Positions 1 through 12,266 of a stretch of 64,000 nt of DNA are shown here, piece after piece. Origin of the DNA: Blastomyces gilchristii SLH14081. Its lineage: Eukaryota; Ascomycota; Eurotiomycetes; Onygenales; Ajellomycetaceae. A program made the position numbers and the translations under genes. The notes beneath the pieces are model-generated. The model was given only the letters and a program-made list of their open reading frames with translations, made no database searches and was not told the origin of the DNA. Every line of letters starts with the position of its first letter. The stretch's first letter is position 1. Location of the stretch: the NCBI RefSeq assembly GCF_000003855.2, contig NW_003101681.1:2735893-2799892 (forward strand), given 5' to 3'.

Positions 1-2700
1 TTGAGCCCTGAGGGCAAACATTCAGCTGTGAGGACGGGAGGCGGAGATGATTACAGTAGTTAAGCAAAGTGGAGGAGATGTTGATCGTCCAAGTGCGCTG
101 CTGCGCGTATGCATGATTGTGTTGCTAGGAGGGGGAAAAGCGGGTGGCGTGGAAGGAGGATAAACAGAGCGAGGGGGAAAGGCTTGAGAGAAGAATAAAA
201 CTAACTAAGTTACCCGTCCGTCCTGCTTGAATAAATAAATGGGCAAAGCGCTGGATGTTTTTAATTAAACCTTGCTCAACGACCCGAATTTTTGTTTCAA
301 GGAAGTCAGTCCTTTATTTATTACATTGGCTGAATGTCGTTGAATTTATCAAACAACATTTTGGGTTGTTGAGATATCTTTCAAGAAAAGAAGCTGCAGG
401 CCCGGCTTGCAATGCATATCACAAGAGTCTTCTACAATGAAAAGATAATTGTATTTGCTTGAGGAATAGGTTCCAAACCTAACACTCCAACATGTATATA
501 TATATATATATATATATATTTATTTCCCTTGCTGACTAGAGATACAGGTGAAAAATATTTTGACAACAAAAACCAGCTTGGATGCATAGTTAAAAAGAGC
601 TGTGGCAAAGGCATTCAGCTTGCTCAGCATTCATTCTTCTTCCTTTTCTTCCACCTCACAAAACCCAGCCACATCAAGCAGGTCAGAGTGAAGAATTGTC
701 ACCGCCGCTCCCTGCACAAGATTCACAGATCTGAAGATCTTTTGATGAGTTGGCTTTCTCTTGTCATTATTCTTAACGTGGTACTGGCGATCTAATGTCC
801 TTGAGTTTGCGGTGAGTGGAAGCAGAAGAAGACAGATGTGGGGGGGGGGGGGGTTGCTATAGTCATTTCTCATATGGATGAGAGCTGAGATAGTTGTCTG
901 GCATTCTTGCCCCTTTTTTAAACGTGGAATAGGAAGATACTGTATGTCATTATTATTTTTTGTTTCATTGTAGCCAGTCGGACATGTCAACAGTTGGTGG
1001 TGGTGGCGGTGGTATGTACTGTATATAGGTAGAAGCTATGTATTAATATCAAGGAACAGATGAGCTTTTCTCAATAATCCTGGGATTCATAGCATACATA
1101 GTACGGAGTAACCAAGGAGAGCTTTGAGGTGCCATTGCATTGCTGTGAGATAAATATTTTTTATGGAAATGCTTCTCGGACGTCATTGTAGACCAATCGA
1201 ATGACAGATCGCAAATTCGAATTTTGGGACAGCGCTCCGATTCTCAGCTTCGTCTTTCCTGTTCTTCTTGAATCTTATTCGTCGCGGTTGTCATTGTTGC
1301 TCATGTTGAACACAAGGACGTGGGACAAAACTTGGAAATTGAAATGGAACTTTGTTCGGGTTTGTTTATCATCCTAGAAAACTCAATTGAACCGAGGTGT
1401 TGTCGAATTCATAGGTAAACTAATTATCCTAGAATATTGAATATTGCCATCTGTGACAAGGGCATTTCCGCACACTAACACCGGGATAAGTTGTCATGGA
1501 TGAGGGATGGTCAGGGTTACTGTCAGCGGATGATCAAGAACGCCATACCATACCAGTCCAGTCCAGTCCCCATCGCGGAAAAGTCGACTTGCAACAGAGA
1601 GCAAAATGCCTTCGGGAAGAGGGAAAGAGAGACCCCTCAAAAACCAAAAAAAAAAAAAAAATACAACCTGTAAGTTGTGGGCGGGTGGCAACGTTACTGC
1701 TTGGGTGTTTAGGGGCTAATCCAAGACGAGCCAACACAAGCCACATGCCTCAGGGTCTTGACGTAGTTATCAGGGGGGGCGAATGATTTCTCTCCTGTGC
1801 TCGCTACTTCAGCGGCTCGACCCTAGACTATCAAGGCCAATAAATTGGAGAATAGAAATCACCCCCTTGTTATCCTGCCGCTTCGTCTTTAAATATCCGA
1901 GTAAAATAATTCCGCAGCTTGCGATACAACTTTAATAATGTACGTCTAGGTTCGACGGTTTCCCGTGGATGGAGGAGCGAGGATTTAAAGTTGCCAGTGA
2001 TGATGCCATCATTTCATGGAAGCCAACGTGTTGCACGATAATAATATTATTCTTGGCCAGGCATGTTCAGCACCCACCAGAGGATCGAGTGGCTTCTGTA
2101 ACTCCTGTCCAAGATCGGCCGTCATTGAATTGTGGACCGTTTTGGTGAGAATTTGTTTTTCTGCTTTGAGCAACATCAGTAGCGATGCAGATGTCACCAC
2201 GAAAAAAGAAAGATTGAAATATAAAATAAATAGAATAATATTTTTTCTCTCTTCAACACCCCATTGGTATGTTTGTTCTCTTGCTTCCAACGACGAGACT
2301 GGTTCAGGATAATCCAACCAGCAAGATTTCCCGGTTTTTTTACTTTTCGTTTCGTCGAACCTAGAGGGCTGAGAACGGGTTGCGGAGGGAGGAAACAAAA
2401 AAGGAGCCCAGAAATTCCCCCGTCATCAAACCCAAGCAGACTTGGCCCCGGTGGCCCGGCTGTGTGTAGCGCGGCGTGTAGGCAAGCTGGTCGAGCGTGG
2501 TTGGCTATCTGTCTGCCATCTGGTAGGGGTTTAAGCGGAGACAAACCAGGCCCGTATAGCGCCGAACTCTGGCTGGCATCGATCGGCTTAGCCTGATTGT
2601 AACTACGCTGGAGCGGTGCGGCGGTGCGTTTATGAATAATAATTACTTCAACGACATCGAACTTGTTGTCGGCTCCCAACTCTCCAGCCCGTTTCCCCGT
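1..2700. other. Gene-free stretch at left edge
   Basis: I see no supported gene. Open frames here are short, lack recognisable motifs and do not join at plausible splice sites. The stretch holds a TA microsatellite (495-519), a run of 14 G (840-853), an A-run (1648-1662) and one copy of the 9-bp word TACGGAGTA (1102-1110). Its right end grades into a pyrimidine-rich block that probably belongs to the promoter or leader of the WSC gene. Confidence 0.5.
495..519. repeat. (TA)n microsatellite
   Basis: Perfect alternating TA tract of about 25 nt in intergenic DNA. Confidence 0.9.
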
Positions 2701-2715
2701 AGACGTAGAGGTTGA

Positions 2716-3693
2716 TTCTTGTCTCCTGTCTTTCTTTTTTTTATCTCATTCAGCTTCCAATCCTCTCCCTCCCCCTCTACTCCTCGTCTCCTCTTTCAAC
2801 CGTCAGTTTTTCCAGCTCTGTCGTTCGTTGCGTGCTGGCGTCAGCTAATACCTGACCTTTGTTGTCTTCTTGCATTTTCCAATTTTTCTCTTTGCTTCGT
2901 TTTATAAAGCTTCGTCTGTCTTTGTTTCGGGCTTGCTTCCTCAGCTAGACCACCACCCGATTTAGGTTCTGGTGTCTTGGTCCGTAACCTTCAAGGCGAA
3001 CCATGCTGGCCTGCCATTGATATCACAGGTGCTCTCTCTGTCTGTGGACCCCGGACATCAAGAGGTACGTGTGTATCGCTTTTTTTGTTTTTTTGTTTTT
3101 TTTTCGTTTTTGCAAAAGCCAGCTCTTTTTTGCTTGTCATTCCAATTCAGTTCTCTCAAGGGTCCATTGTGTGTTTGTCTGTGTGTTGTGGGTGGGTGGG
3201 TGGGTGGTGAACCATTCCCATTCTTGTGTGTTGAATAGTTATGGATAGGACGTGACATAATTTTGTGCCTCAGTTGCGTCCATTTTCACTCCTGTGAGAA
3301 TTGATGACTGAGCGTACTTGATATATGTTATGCCAACATCCACTACACCGCCGTCGATTGCTCTGACACCGTGTTTCCTGTTTCCTGTTTCTTGTTTCCT
3401 GCTTACTGACTTTTTAAGAGTCCACCAACGCTTGTCTTGTCATCCATTCACCCCTCCTGTTTAACCCAATTACGGTCTCCTTTGAACTACTGTGGCTCAG
3501 AGGAAGCCCTGGCCTGTGTATTTGTTTCGAGTTTCTTTCCTCTGCGGCTGATTGTTCTCCCTCGGCCTCTGGGCCTTTCAATATCCTGCCATTTTATGCT
3601 TGAACCCGGTGCTAACATCCACGTTGTGTTTATAGAATAGTTCCCTAGGGCCGAGAAAGGGTGTTTCCCTTTCGACGGTCCAGTTCAATAGCC
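2716..3693 (+). promoter_or_regulatory. Probable promoter and long leader of the WSC-domain gene
   Basis: The stretch just upstream of the WSC start codon is strongly pyrimidine-rich on the + strand, with CT-rich blocks at 2730-2800, 2860-2910 and 3080-3130. This is typical of core promoters and leaders of highly expressed fungal genes. GTACGT at 3064 could be the donor of a leader intron. No coding frame here continues into the WSC protein. Transcript start and leader splicing are inference. Confidence 0.4.
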
Positions 3694-5162
3694 ATGGCGG
3701 TACTCTCTGGTTTCGTCGTCCCTTATATACTCGCCCTTCTCTATCTTATTCCAGTCGCTCTATCGTTTGACCTCTGCTCTTCTACAAATACCGGATCTAA
3801 GTTCGACTCGGGTACGTGCCAGCTATTTTGTGGACGTCCTTATTTCGAACATTTGATATAGAAACATCAGATTGACTTTGGTTTTCAAACTAGTACTCGA
3901 CCTATTTCAATCAGACGGAGCCTGCACGAAAACCTGCTCGAGAAAATATTCTGTTGCAATTCTACAGGGCAAATTTTGTTGGTGTTCCGACAACGTGCCT
4001 GGTGGCACTATCGATAATAACGCGTGCAGCGAACCATGTCCTGGGTACCCGTCAGACAAGTGCGGTAATTCTCAAGAGGGTCTATACGCATATATACTGC
4101 TTAAGAAGCCCTCTCAAACCATCGGCTCGATAACTAAAACCCCGATGTCGGTCAGTAGAAAAAAATTTTTTTTTTTTTTTCTTGAGTCCTAGACCGTTTT
4201 CCATTATCCCCCGGTTATCTCTCTCTCTCTCTCCTTTTTTTAAAAATTTTATTTTTATTTTATTTTATTATTATCTTTCATTCAAAATCAAACTTGGAAT
4301 GATGAGCGCATGATCCCTAAATCTTCCATGAATCTACACCTTTTCTCATCCATTTTGACCGTTAATACCCAGGCTACATCTCAAATTGAAATTACGACGG
4401 TCACTGAGACGCAGCATGAAATGACCACTTTATCTTCTGTACGGAAACCTATATGTTTTCCAAGCATTGTTGTATCTTTTATGGACTTTTTATGCTTGTC
4501 GGGTGATTCAGCCCTGGCTGATTATCAAATACTCATCATGCACGTACTAACCTTATTACAATGTTTCTTCTTTAATATAGACCCAAACGCCAACATCAAC
4601 ATCAACATCTGGCACGAGCTCGAGCCAATCCGCCGACTCTATAGCAAGCGTTACACCGACAGAACCTCCCGGCCAAAACGATGAAGCCACATCTAGTTCA
4701 TCCTTAAGCGGCGGAGCGATCGCGGGCATTGTTGTTGGTACATTGCTGGGCATTGGCGTCATAGTTTCCGCGATATTATGGCTCTTCTATATTCGTCGAC
4801 GTCGGGAAAGGGAAGACTCGAAGGTTGGTATGAACGGCTATGACCACCCGGCGTCGTCTCCAAGCTTCCACACCTCCATCCAGAGTCCAGCTATGACCTA
4901 CCAAAGAAGCCCGTCCATGAATGGACCAATGGGTATGCACGATCGAAATCTACTCGGCGTATCGGGATTTACGGATAGTCGCATGAAAAAGGACGCCGCT
5001 ATTTATCCGAATGGAAATCGTCAGAGCAATGTTTCTCTACAGGACAATCAGGATTACTCAAGACCTGTATTAAGAGTATGTATATCCCCTGAAAAAGGAA
5101 GTTTATTGAGCATTGTAAAGCTAACTATGTCATCCCCCCAGTTAACCAACCCGGACCCATAA
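3694..5162 (+). CDS. WSC-domain cell-wall integrity sensor (Wsc/Slg1-type)
   Basis: Five exons join in phase: 3694-3811, 3915-4150, 4373-4438, 4581-5075 and 5142-5162, giving 311 aa. Residues 1-24 are a signal peptide. Residues about 25-105 form a WSC domain with the usual Cys spacing, including the FCWCSDNVPGG core. A Ser/Thr-rich stalk follows, then one transmembrane helix (about 186-210), an RRRR stop-transfer and a cytosolic tail ending LTNPDP, like the conserved tail of Wsc sensors. In yeast and Aspergillus such proteins sense wall stress at the plasma membrane and signal through Rho1 and Pkc1. An upstream GTG in the same frame is ignored because the ATG at 3694 opens directly into the signal peptide. 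The last intron (66 nt, CTAAC branch) is in frame and stop-free. The family call is firm; the exact paralogue is not. Confidence 0.88.
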
Positions 5163-7142
5163 CACCCAACCACACCCTCACTCCACCAAAACCCCCCTTT
5201 CTCGCTCACAAAACACACCGCTGCATATATTTTCTACGGCCCCATATGAAATACCGGACTCCTTTGTTCATGATACCCTTTCTCATTAATTGCATCGTAA
5301 TTGTCATTCCCACCATAAACCCTTAACGGAAACCTACCTACCCATCGAAATCCTCCACCCATCCCCGAAATCCGAAATCCGGCTATACCGAACCAATCTG
5401 AAATAAATAAAATCCACAGCGGGCAATCCCATTTTCCCCATAGAAAAAAAATAAAAAAAATGGTTTAGCTTAGTGGAACAAGATGAAACGAATTTCTTTT
5501 CTAAACAAGTCCAAACCAGAGATAGAATATTCTCCTTTTCTTCTCTAACCATTCGCCACCTTCTGTCTCTCTTATCTCTTTTCCCTTTGTCTCCTTCATT
5601 GTATCCGCTTGTATCCGTCCCTATTATATTTTACTATATCATCCCCCCAACCATAAAACGGGAGAGGGCGTACGTTTTTTGCTCATAAATCTGTGCCTTG
5701 TTCTATTTTCTTTGCTGTTCCCATATTGTAGGAACTTTGTATGTACCTGAATTAAAAAGGAGCACGGCATGGAAATGGAAGGACTTTTTTTTCTTTCTTC
5801 TCTCGTCTTTGTCCTCTCGTGCTTTCTTCCTGCGCCACTACTACTACTACCTCCCCCATATTTCAGCCACGATTTAACACATACCAAAACCAAACATACA
5901 CATGCACATTGTACCAATACATAAAGCACAAACAGCAGATAGCAGAAAGCAGAAGCATATATTATATATTGTATTTTACCCCATTTTTTAGAGTCTTTCC
6001 CTTCCGTTGGCCAAATCAGCTTCACGTTTTTGTTTTTCAATGGGGGATTTTCTACCCCCTTCAAACTTTAAAGCCCCTTTTTCTGTCATCCACTAGCCAA
6101 CCCGCCGCGCCGATTCTTATCCGCGCGATTGAGCATCGTGATATGATATCTGATGGGGTATTGACTGATAATCAAATCTATTCAGAGATTGTGTGAATTC
6201 CCCAGACGCATTTTCATTTCATTTTTTTCTTACGCCCTGCTTTCTTCTTCAAGAAGGGATGAAGAGGGGAGGGGTTGGGTTGGTCTGATGGTTAGAAGAT
6301 AAGTTTCTGACTCCCCCCCCGTCTGCTCGATATTGATATTGCTTTGTATAGAAGGTTAATTCATTCCAATTTGTACGTACATGTACATGTACAGTGCAAA
6401 AGAGTTGCTAGTACTTGTGTGATTAGTATTATGTGTCCATCTTAAATTGATTATCCGGCGTAATACAAACGCCTATATTATATATATATCTGGCTTAATT
6501 TATCACTTTCCTTGACTTGACCCCTTTTATTTCAGGGGGAACTAAAAGGTAACAAACAATAACCAAATTAACATAGAGATTTCTGCCCATATTCGAAAGC
6601 CTGCTTTTCTTTGAATAATTTCCCTTCGCTATCAAGGGAGACAGAGAGGGCCTTACGTTGTGCATGCTGCATCTATCTCATCTAGCAGTGGGTCGTCTTT
6701 TACTCTTTTCTTGCATTTATATGATGTCTGTAGGTGATTCCGGCTGGTTCGCTCCCTAGTGTAATAGTTTTAATTGCTATCCATCATGGTCACCATACGC
6801 TTGAGGTTCAGCTCGAGAACTAAATTTTGAATGCGAAATTGAACCTTCAAAAAAAGGCGTTTTTTACTACCGTGGCGTGGGAGGTCCCATTCCCTGCGAT
6901 TTCCGAACGGGGAGATCTCGATGAAGGGAAATACTTGTGAAAAAGGCGCCTTCGTCACTTCATCAAATACATAATAATATTCCATATCTGGGTATCCATC
7001 CAGCTTTGCTTTTGCGTCGTTCCATCAAGAAACACGGCTACATAAAGCAAGAGTTACTTGACGCGCATAACTATAGTCCCAAAAAAAAAGAGAAATTAAT
7101 AAACAGCATGTACAAATAGGTCCCCTAGATACAAATAGATAA
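5163..7142. other. Gene-free stretch between WSC and rhodopsin-domain genes
   Basis: This holds the 3' regions of two convergent genes. It has CT-rich blocks (5530-5640), a TGTACATGTACA-type tract (6372-6393) and a TA-rich patch near 6478. Open frames in it lack domains and consistent splice joins. I see no supported gene. Confidence 0.5.
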
Positions 7143-8710
7143 TCATGCAGGACTCGTCGGCTCCCACGGCAGCAGAACCTTGTTGTTCGCAGGTGCTCTC
7201 CGCTGCGTATCCCTCTCCATATTCTGCGAGTTCACCCGCACCTCCATCGTCTTCAGGATTCCCCTGGAGTTATGACTCCGCTCACCACTACCACCTCGAT
7301 CGCCCCTACTCACGTCATCCGACGCACCTTTTATAATAGCCTCTTCGCTCCCGTCGTCGCTCCTGCGCCCGTTAGGCGGTGACGTCCGTGTCCAGCCGTC
7401 CGTCACGGTTGTTGTCGTAAAATCATCCATGGTGTACGTGAGCAAGTCACTCTCTTTGTGCTTCTTGAATGCATGTCCACTTCCACCGGCGCCACTTGCT
7501 CCCTGGTGGAAATAGCGACGACTGTGAGAGCCGGATGGTCTGTAGCCGGGTGACGAACCGGGCCGTCTTCCAGAGGGTGTGCGGCCGGTAGCGGCGGTGA
7601 ATAGGGGTCCCAGAGTTGGAATACAAGCGGCGATTATAATTAGGTATTGCTCTGTTGAGATCCAGGTTGTTAGGTTTATTGTTTCAAAGGTGTAGTCTGC
7701 GCGGGCGACCAGTTCTGCCAAAAAGATGGTTTTGACAATGGCCGCAGCAGTAGCACTGATTGTACCCCACGGTTGGTTGTTGATTAGCATTGGAAGTTTT
7801 GTGAATTGAGTGGATATAATAGAAACTAGAAAAGTAAAAGTAAAATAAAAGATGAACTTACACAATTCCCAGGGCAAGAACACATGTGAGACCAATCTTC
7901 ACTTTTCGAGCCATCTGGAGCTGCCATATGATGAAAACAGGGTATAGAGCGAGAACTAAATCAGATGCGGCAGAGAAGGCTGATTTGGAAATGAAATTCG
8001 ATGTTAGCCTAACTATTTCATAGCTAATTGACGGAGGGGGAATGTGTGAGATAAGCGGAAGTTTTTTTTTATACATACAACCCTGGAAAAATGCATAATC
8101 CCTCTGGATGTTTGGATGCCAACATGAGCCTTTCTTTCCGGGGCCAGTGCCATTCCAGAGAGCAGTAGTCGGTGTGCATTGACCATAAATAGTGTACACA
8201 CAGACAGAGTTGACTACAGTCAATAGGACCATACCACCGAAGAAGATATATCTTTGCCTTTTTGCTCTATCGACGATTCGAAGGAGGAAAAACCCAATGG
8301 AGACTTTGCCCCAGTTCGTCGACATAACATGAAAGCCCTGAGAGATCCAGTTGAATTTGTTCGCTTGAACCTTTTGGTGGTCGTTTAGGTAGTAAACATG
8401 ACGGCCGGTGCCATAATGGATACATATCGTGACACAAACGGTGTTCACAAGTGCGCATGCCTGTGGGAAAACAGTTAGATACCATAATGGTTGATTGTCT
8501 ACCCAAGGACAAGGAGGGAAAAGAAGTTCGTACCATTGCAAGGCACATAAAGGCATCGTCCCATCCCCACCGTTTTATCAAACGAGTTCTTGTTATGACT
8601 CTTGCCAGGACTAGAACGAGCGCAACACTACATTCGGCCCATGTTATGGCATTGAGCATCGGCCCTTTGTTGACGTCTCCATCTGGAGGAGGTGGTCCTC
8701 GATCGTCCAT
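7143..8710 (-). CDS. Fungal rhodopsin-domain integral membrane protein
   Basis: Four exons on the minus strand join in phase: 8710-8534, 8460-8079, 7979-7862 and 7755-7143, giving 429 aa. The start is the ATG at 8710; the longer frame upstream begins only at GTG. The N-terminus has LLARVITR-like and WGWDDAFM features, followed by several hydrophobic helices, WISQGF, YGQCTPTTALWN and DLVLALYPVFIIWQLQM segments. This is the usual order of the fungal seven-helix 'rhodopsin domain' family (Pfam Rhodopsin_dom_fun), which includes PTH11-like receptors. A soluble basic, Ser/Gly-rich tail of about 150 aa follows. The second intron has two possible donors; GTATGT is preferred and gives FQGSFSA. No CFEM domain is present. 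Ligand and role are unknown; it probably sits in the plasma membrane. Confidence 0.85.
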
Positions 8711-9937
8711 AGCAGCGTCGTCTTCTTCTACCACCTGTCTAGTTAAGCACCAGCTCTGCTAAACGCCATCGAAGCAAACGTGGCAGTGAGGAAGCAGAGG
8801 GAGGGAGAATGAGATCTATAAGGTGCATCCACAACAAAGTCATCAATATGATCTCCAACGGGATGGTTTAAATTAGATGGCCACGCCAAGATGGAAAATA
8901 AAGAGAAATATTTACTGGCAAACCAGGAAGAGCGAGTACGATTTACCGTGGACCCATCAGGCAGGGTAGATGAGCCGATATCAACGACTAGGCCTCCCAG
9001 CAAAATGTTTGCAGGTGTTTTTATTTTTCACCCCTCCCTCTTCATATCTTTGCTTATGGCTTGGGAGGGAATGTACTGCGTAAAGTCCAAGGAAAGGTAA
9101 CCTGGCTGGAGAACCCCGGCAAGGTAGGAATTGCGCTGAGTGCATCCGCGCCATTGCAGCCACAAATATGGATGGGCTTCCAGGCGTTGACTCAGGAAAG
9201 CGAGGCGACCATCCTTGAGAGCAGTTGAACTAGCTGCATTCTTTGCATGCATTGGAAGCGACAACAAGACTATCAGCCCGCCGTCCAATAGAGATGGCGC
9301 TCTGGGCGGCCGGGATTAAATCCCTCTAGCGAGATGGCAACCGGTATTTGCGGCAAAATTTCTCCAGGAGTTGGAACTTTCAATAAATACTCCGTACTCC
9401 GTACAACTAAAGGAGGATAGGATAGAGGGCATCGCAATCAAAACCATGGAAATTTGGCGAGCCTGCTGAGAGGAGAGGCCTTCATGTTTCAGACTGCACA
9501 TACATTCCCCTCCTTGCACTAATGCTGCTCAAACTAGGCATCTTGCCAGGATGCAAAATCTGCCGATAACGGAGTACATGTAGTTGAAGATGCACCTCCG
9601 TGCGATCCCAAGCTCAATTTGAAATGTTACCGGAATCGAGTAACTCCTTTCCAAGAGATGAGCTCAATGTTTGGAACCTCCCAGGCCTAGGATACAGGCA
9701 TGGAGGAGGTCGAAAGGCCCCGAAAGCACTCCCAAAGCATTTGGCGATTACAGCGAAACGCTTTATAGATTACCTGTAGCAGCTGTGAAAACTGCAAGGG
9801 CTTTCCACACCAGTCTCCATACTTACAGCAGCCTATACGCAGCGTACTCCGTACTGTGGTGACATTGTTGAGTCAAATGGATTTTTGAATGTCTCAGTGT
9901 ACGATGCTTAATTCCATAATACTCATGATATAGACAC

Positions 9938-9971
9938 ACACTAATTACACTAGTCCTAATGTAATTAGTGT
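9938..9971. repeat. Inverted repeat, 11-bp stem and 12-nt loop
   Basis: ACACTAATTAC at 9938-9948 is exactly complementary to GTAATTAGTGT at 9961-9971, so the stretch can fold into a hairpin. It lies in gene-free DNA about 100 bp left of the CCAGACGAGGGGATAG repeats. It has no T-run typical of a Pol III end. Confidence 0.75.
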
Positions 9972-10075
9972 ATTACTATATATGGTTGAGTCGGTCTTGG
10001 CTTTCAGACTTGTGAGCTCCGCCCCCACACGTACGTCTCTCAACAATTCTCAAGACCCCCAATTGTGCCTGGTTT

Positions 10076-10175
10076 CCAGACGAGGGGATAGATTCCGGGT
10101 ATCATACAGCATAGAGCCCCTATGGGATAGAGACCTTAGGTAAGAACTCACAAATGTCACTATCCCCTCGTCTGG
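10076..10175. repeat. 100-bp element bounded by 16-bp perfect inverted repeats
   Basis: CCAGACGAGGGGATAG (10076-10091) is repeated as its exact reverse complement at 10160-10175. The interior of about 68 bp has no coding capacity. Such small terminal-inverted-repeat units resemble miniature inverted-repeat elements, but no clear target-site duplication flanks it. A third copy lies at 10297-10312. Confidence 0.6.
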
Positions 10176-10296
10176 GAGCTAGGATACACTTAGCGTATTT
10201 TTCTGCCACCCAAATTTATGACCGTGTTTATTGGCTGGAAACCGCTAATTCAACTTGCCTACTGGCGATATACAAGGCGGTAAGGCAATGTATCAC

Positions 10297-10312
10297 CCAG
10301 ACGAGGGGATAG
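10297..10312 (+). repeat. Third copy of the 16-bp CCAGACGAGGGGATAG word
   Basis: Identical to the copy at 10076-10091 and in the same orientation. It lies 122 bp right of the inverted copy, so the three copies run +, -, +. Confidence 0.7.
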
Positions 10313-12177
10313 GCTGCCGTAAGACTTCAGTGTCCCGGGGCTAAATGACACTTAGTTTGAAGCTAAAGCAAACCGCTGGACTAGTGCCACTTATATGTGC
10401 TGGTGACACTGGTGCACATCATCCCCCCGCGTCCACAAAATCGGGCCAGAGATACGAGTCCTGAATCCTGATAGGGGAACATGCGCGCCATGTTTTTCTT
10501 TTCTTTTCGCCCTGCAACGTGCGTTAAGCGAGTAGGAACTTGCCGACGCGTTAGAAACTCGATCTCAGATCTCGATTCTATTCGCAAGAAAGGAATGATC
10601 TTCATTGATATTCACAGTTTGAACATGATATTGTCAGCTCGTAGCGTATTCAAGATTATGCCACGTCTGGCTGTGGCAATATGAAACCAAGGCATTTGGG
10701 TGCCGTATATCCTGGGATGATTTGGCTATGCAACGCTGCAGACGGGGCTGGTTGGTAAGTCTGCGAGGAACTCCCAGTCCGACAATAACAATAGTTTTCG
10801 GGAAGAATTTTCACATGGATTGTGCAGTATTCCAACAGCATGATTTGACAGGGGAGCGCGGCTGCCGTGCAAGGTACGAAATTTTCTGTTTCTTCTGCTC
10901 TTCTCGGTTTTGATGTTTAACCACCAAGGACCCCAGCCATATAATTTAACCTGAATGATTGCATTTCACATTCAGTCGTTTTCGGCTTCGAAGAACGCCG
11001 TTCGACTTTTTGGGACGAGGCGCTGGGACTGAAGAAGCGTTCAACAACTGGGTATCTTCGCTGACGATTCTGTAGAATTCAATGACCATGGTGCTTATTC
11101 GATTCCCAAAAGATTATAACTGGCATAGTTAAAATCCACTGCTTGATCAGAAGTCGGGTCGGAAAAACGGCAGGAGAACTGTGTTTTCCTTAGTTCACTT
11201 GTATCTTTCTTTTATCCGTCCAATAATCGGCCGTCGACACCATGCTGCTTCTTTTTTTATTTTGTCGACTCTGTTTGGCTACCTCAAAAGAAAAAAAAAG
11301 ATTTCATTTTGGTCATAGGCTCACAGGGTAGATTTCGGAAGTTTCCGCTTGTCTTCGTTCTGTGGCTCCTGTTATCCTTGGATCACATACATACGCACTA
11401 CACAGTAGATCATCGATCAACAAGTTTGCGAATCTCCCCAAAGCTTGGATCCTTGAGCAGACAAGGAACACTGAAACTGGAACCGCATTTGATCCGACCT
11501 GTGCTCTCTCATTTCACTACAAAGTGTACGGAGTAAGCAACATTTGAAAAATAACCGCCCAATTAAACAAAATTTGTGGCATGAACCGGTTGGAATGAGA
11601 GGCCATTAATGCCCGTGCTGTGCACATGGGCAATCGGAAATAAAAGTTGATTCTCCGCGCTTTGTCGGAGAAATTTTAGGCTTCTAGCAAATGCTAAAGT
11701 ATGAGCTGTTGGCTGGTCGCTGGAGTATCCCGTCTGTCATGGACAATGTTAGCAAGGACATAATCAAGCAAAGAATAGCTGGCTGCGGGTTCAACCTCCC
11801 CTCACCATATAAATTGAGATGCTGTTCCCTAGCTCAAGGAAATTAGCTGAAAGCGCTAGATTCTTTAGGCATGAAAGAAAACGCATACCATGAGTAAGCG
11901 TTTAGGAATATAAATTCCTTTGTGGTCTTTTAGTAGTGCCTTGGCACGTCACAAAAATGCCCAGAGACACACACACACTCTAGCTGAGTAGCCTGAGCTG
12001 GGCCCACTGGCTGGCGGTTTGTTTCTCTCATATTGAATAAATAGTGGGAAATGGGGATAGATGTTCGCGTTATCGCGTAAGGCGCTTGTGTTGATGATCG
12101 TCAAGTCGCCCAAGATAGGCGCGCTTGGCTTCGATATGGGTAAAAAGAGTTCCGCGGATCTCGGTTCTATCGAACCA

Positions 12178-12266
12178 GGACCCGTGGCCCAATTGGCAAG
12201 GCGTTTGACTACGATTAAACACACCTTCACATCAAAAGATTGTGGGTTCGAATCCCACCGGGTTCA
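12178..12266 (+). tRNA. tRNA-Arg (ACG), intron-containing, copy 1
   Basis: An 89-nt cloverleaf. The acceptor stem is GGACCCG/CGGGTTC with one G-U pair and discriminator A. The D arm is GCC/GGC, the anticodon stem TTTGA/TCAAA with loop CUACGAA after intron removal, and the T arm GTGGG-TTCGAAT-CCCAC. A 16-nt intron sits one base 3' of the anticodon, the standard nuclear position. Mature length is 73 nt. A short T-run (TCTTTTG) follows within 10 nt as a probable Pol III end. The anticodon reading ACG (decodes CGU and, after A-to-I editing, CGC/CGA) rests on the stem placement. Confidence 0.88.

Larger units (their letters stand above)
8711..12177. other. Repeat-rich gene-free stretch
   Basis: No supported coding gene. 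It holds six TACGGAGTA/TACTCCGTA words up to 11535 (five exact copies at 9388, 9395, 9845 and 11527 plus an imperfect one near 9570), an 11-bp hairpin (9938-9971) and three copies of a 16-bp word with inverted orientation (10076-10312). Short frames across it lack motifs. It may carry remnants of mobile elements too decayed for me to name. Confidence 0.45.

Noticed and set aside
7145..7336. Plus-strand frame of 63 codons
   Set aside because: Antisense shadow of the Ser-rich tail of the rhodopsin-domain gene; no motif.
8743..9003. Minus-strand frame of 86 codons upstream of the rhodopsin-domain gene
   Set aside because: It starts at TTG, has no domain and does not splice in phase into the gene below it.
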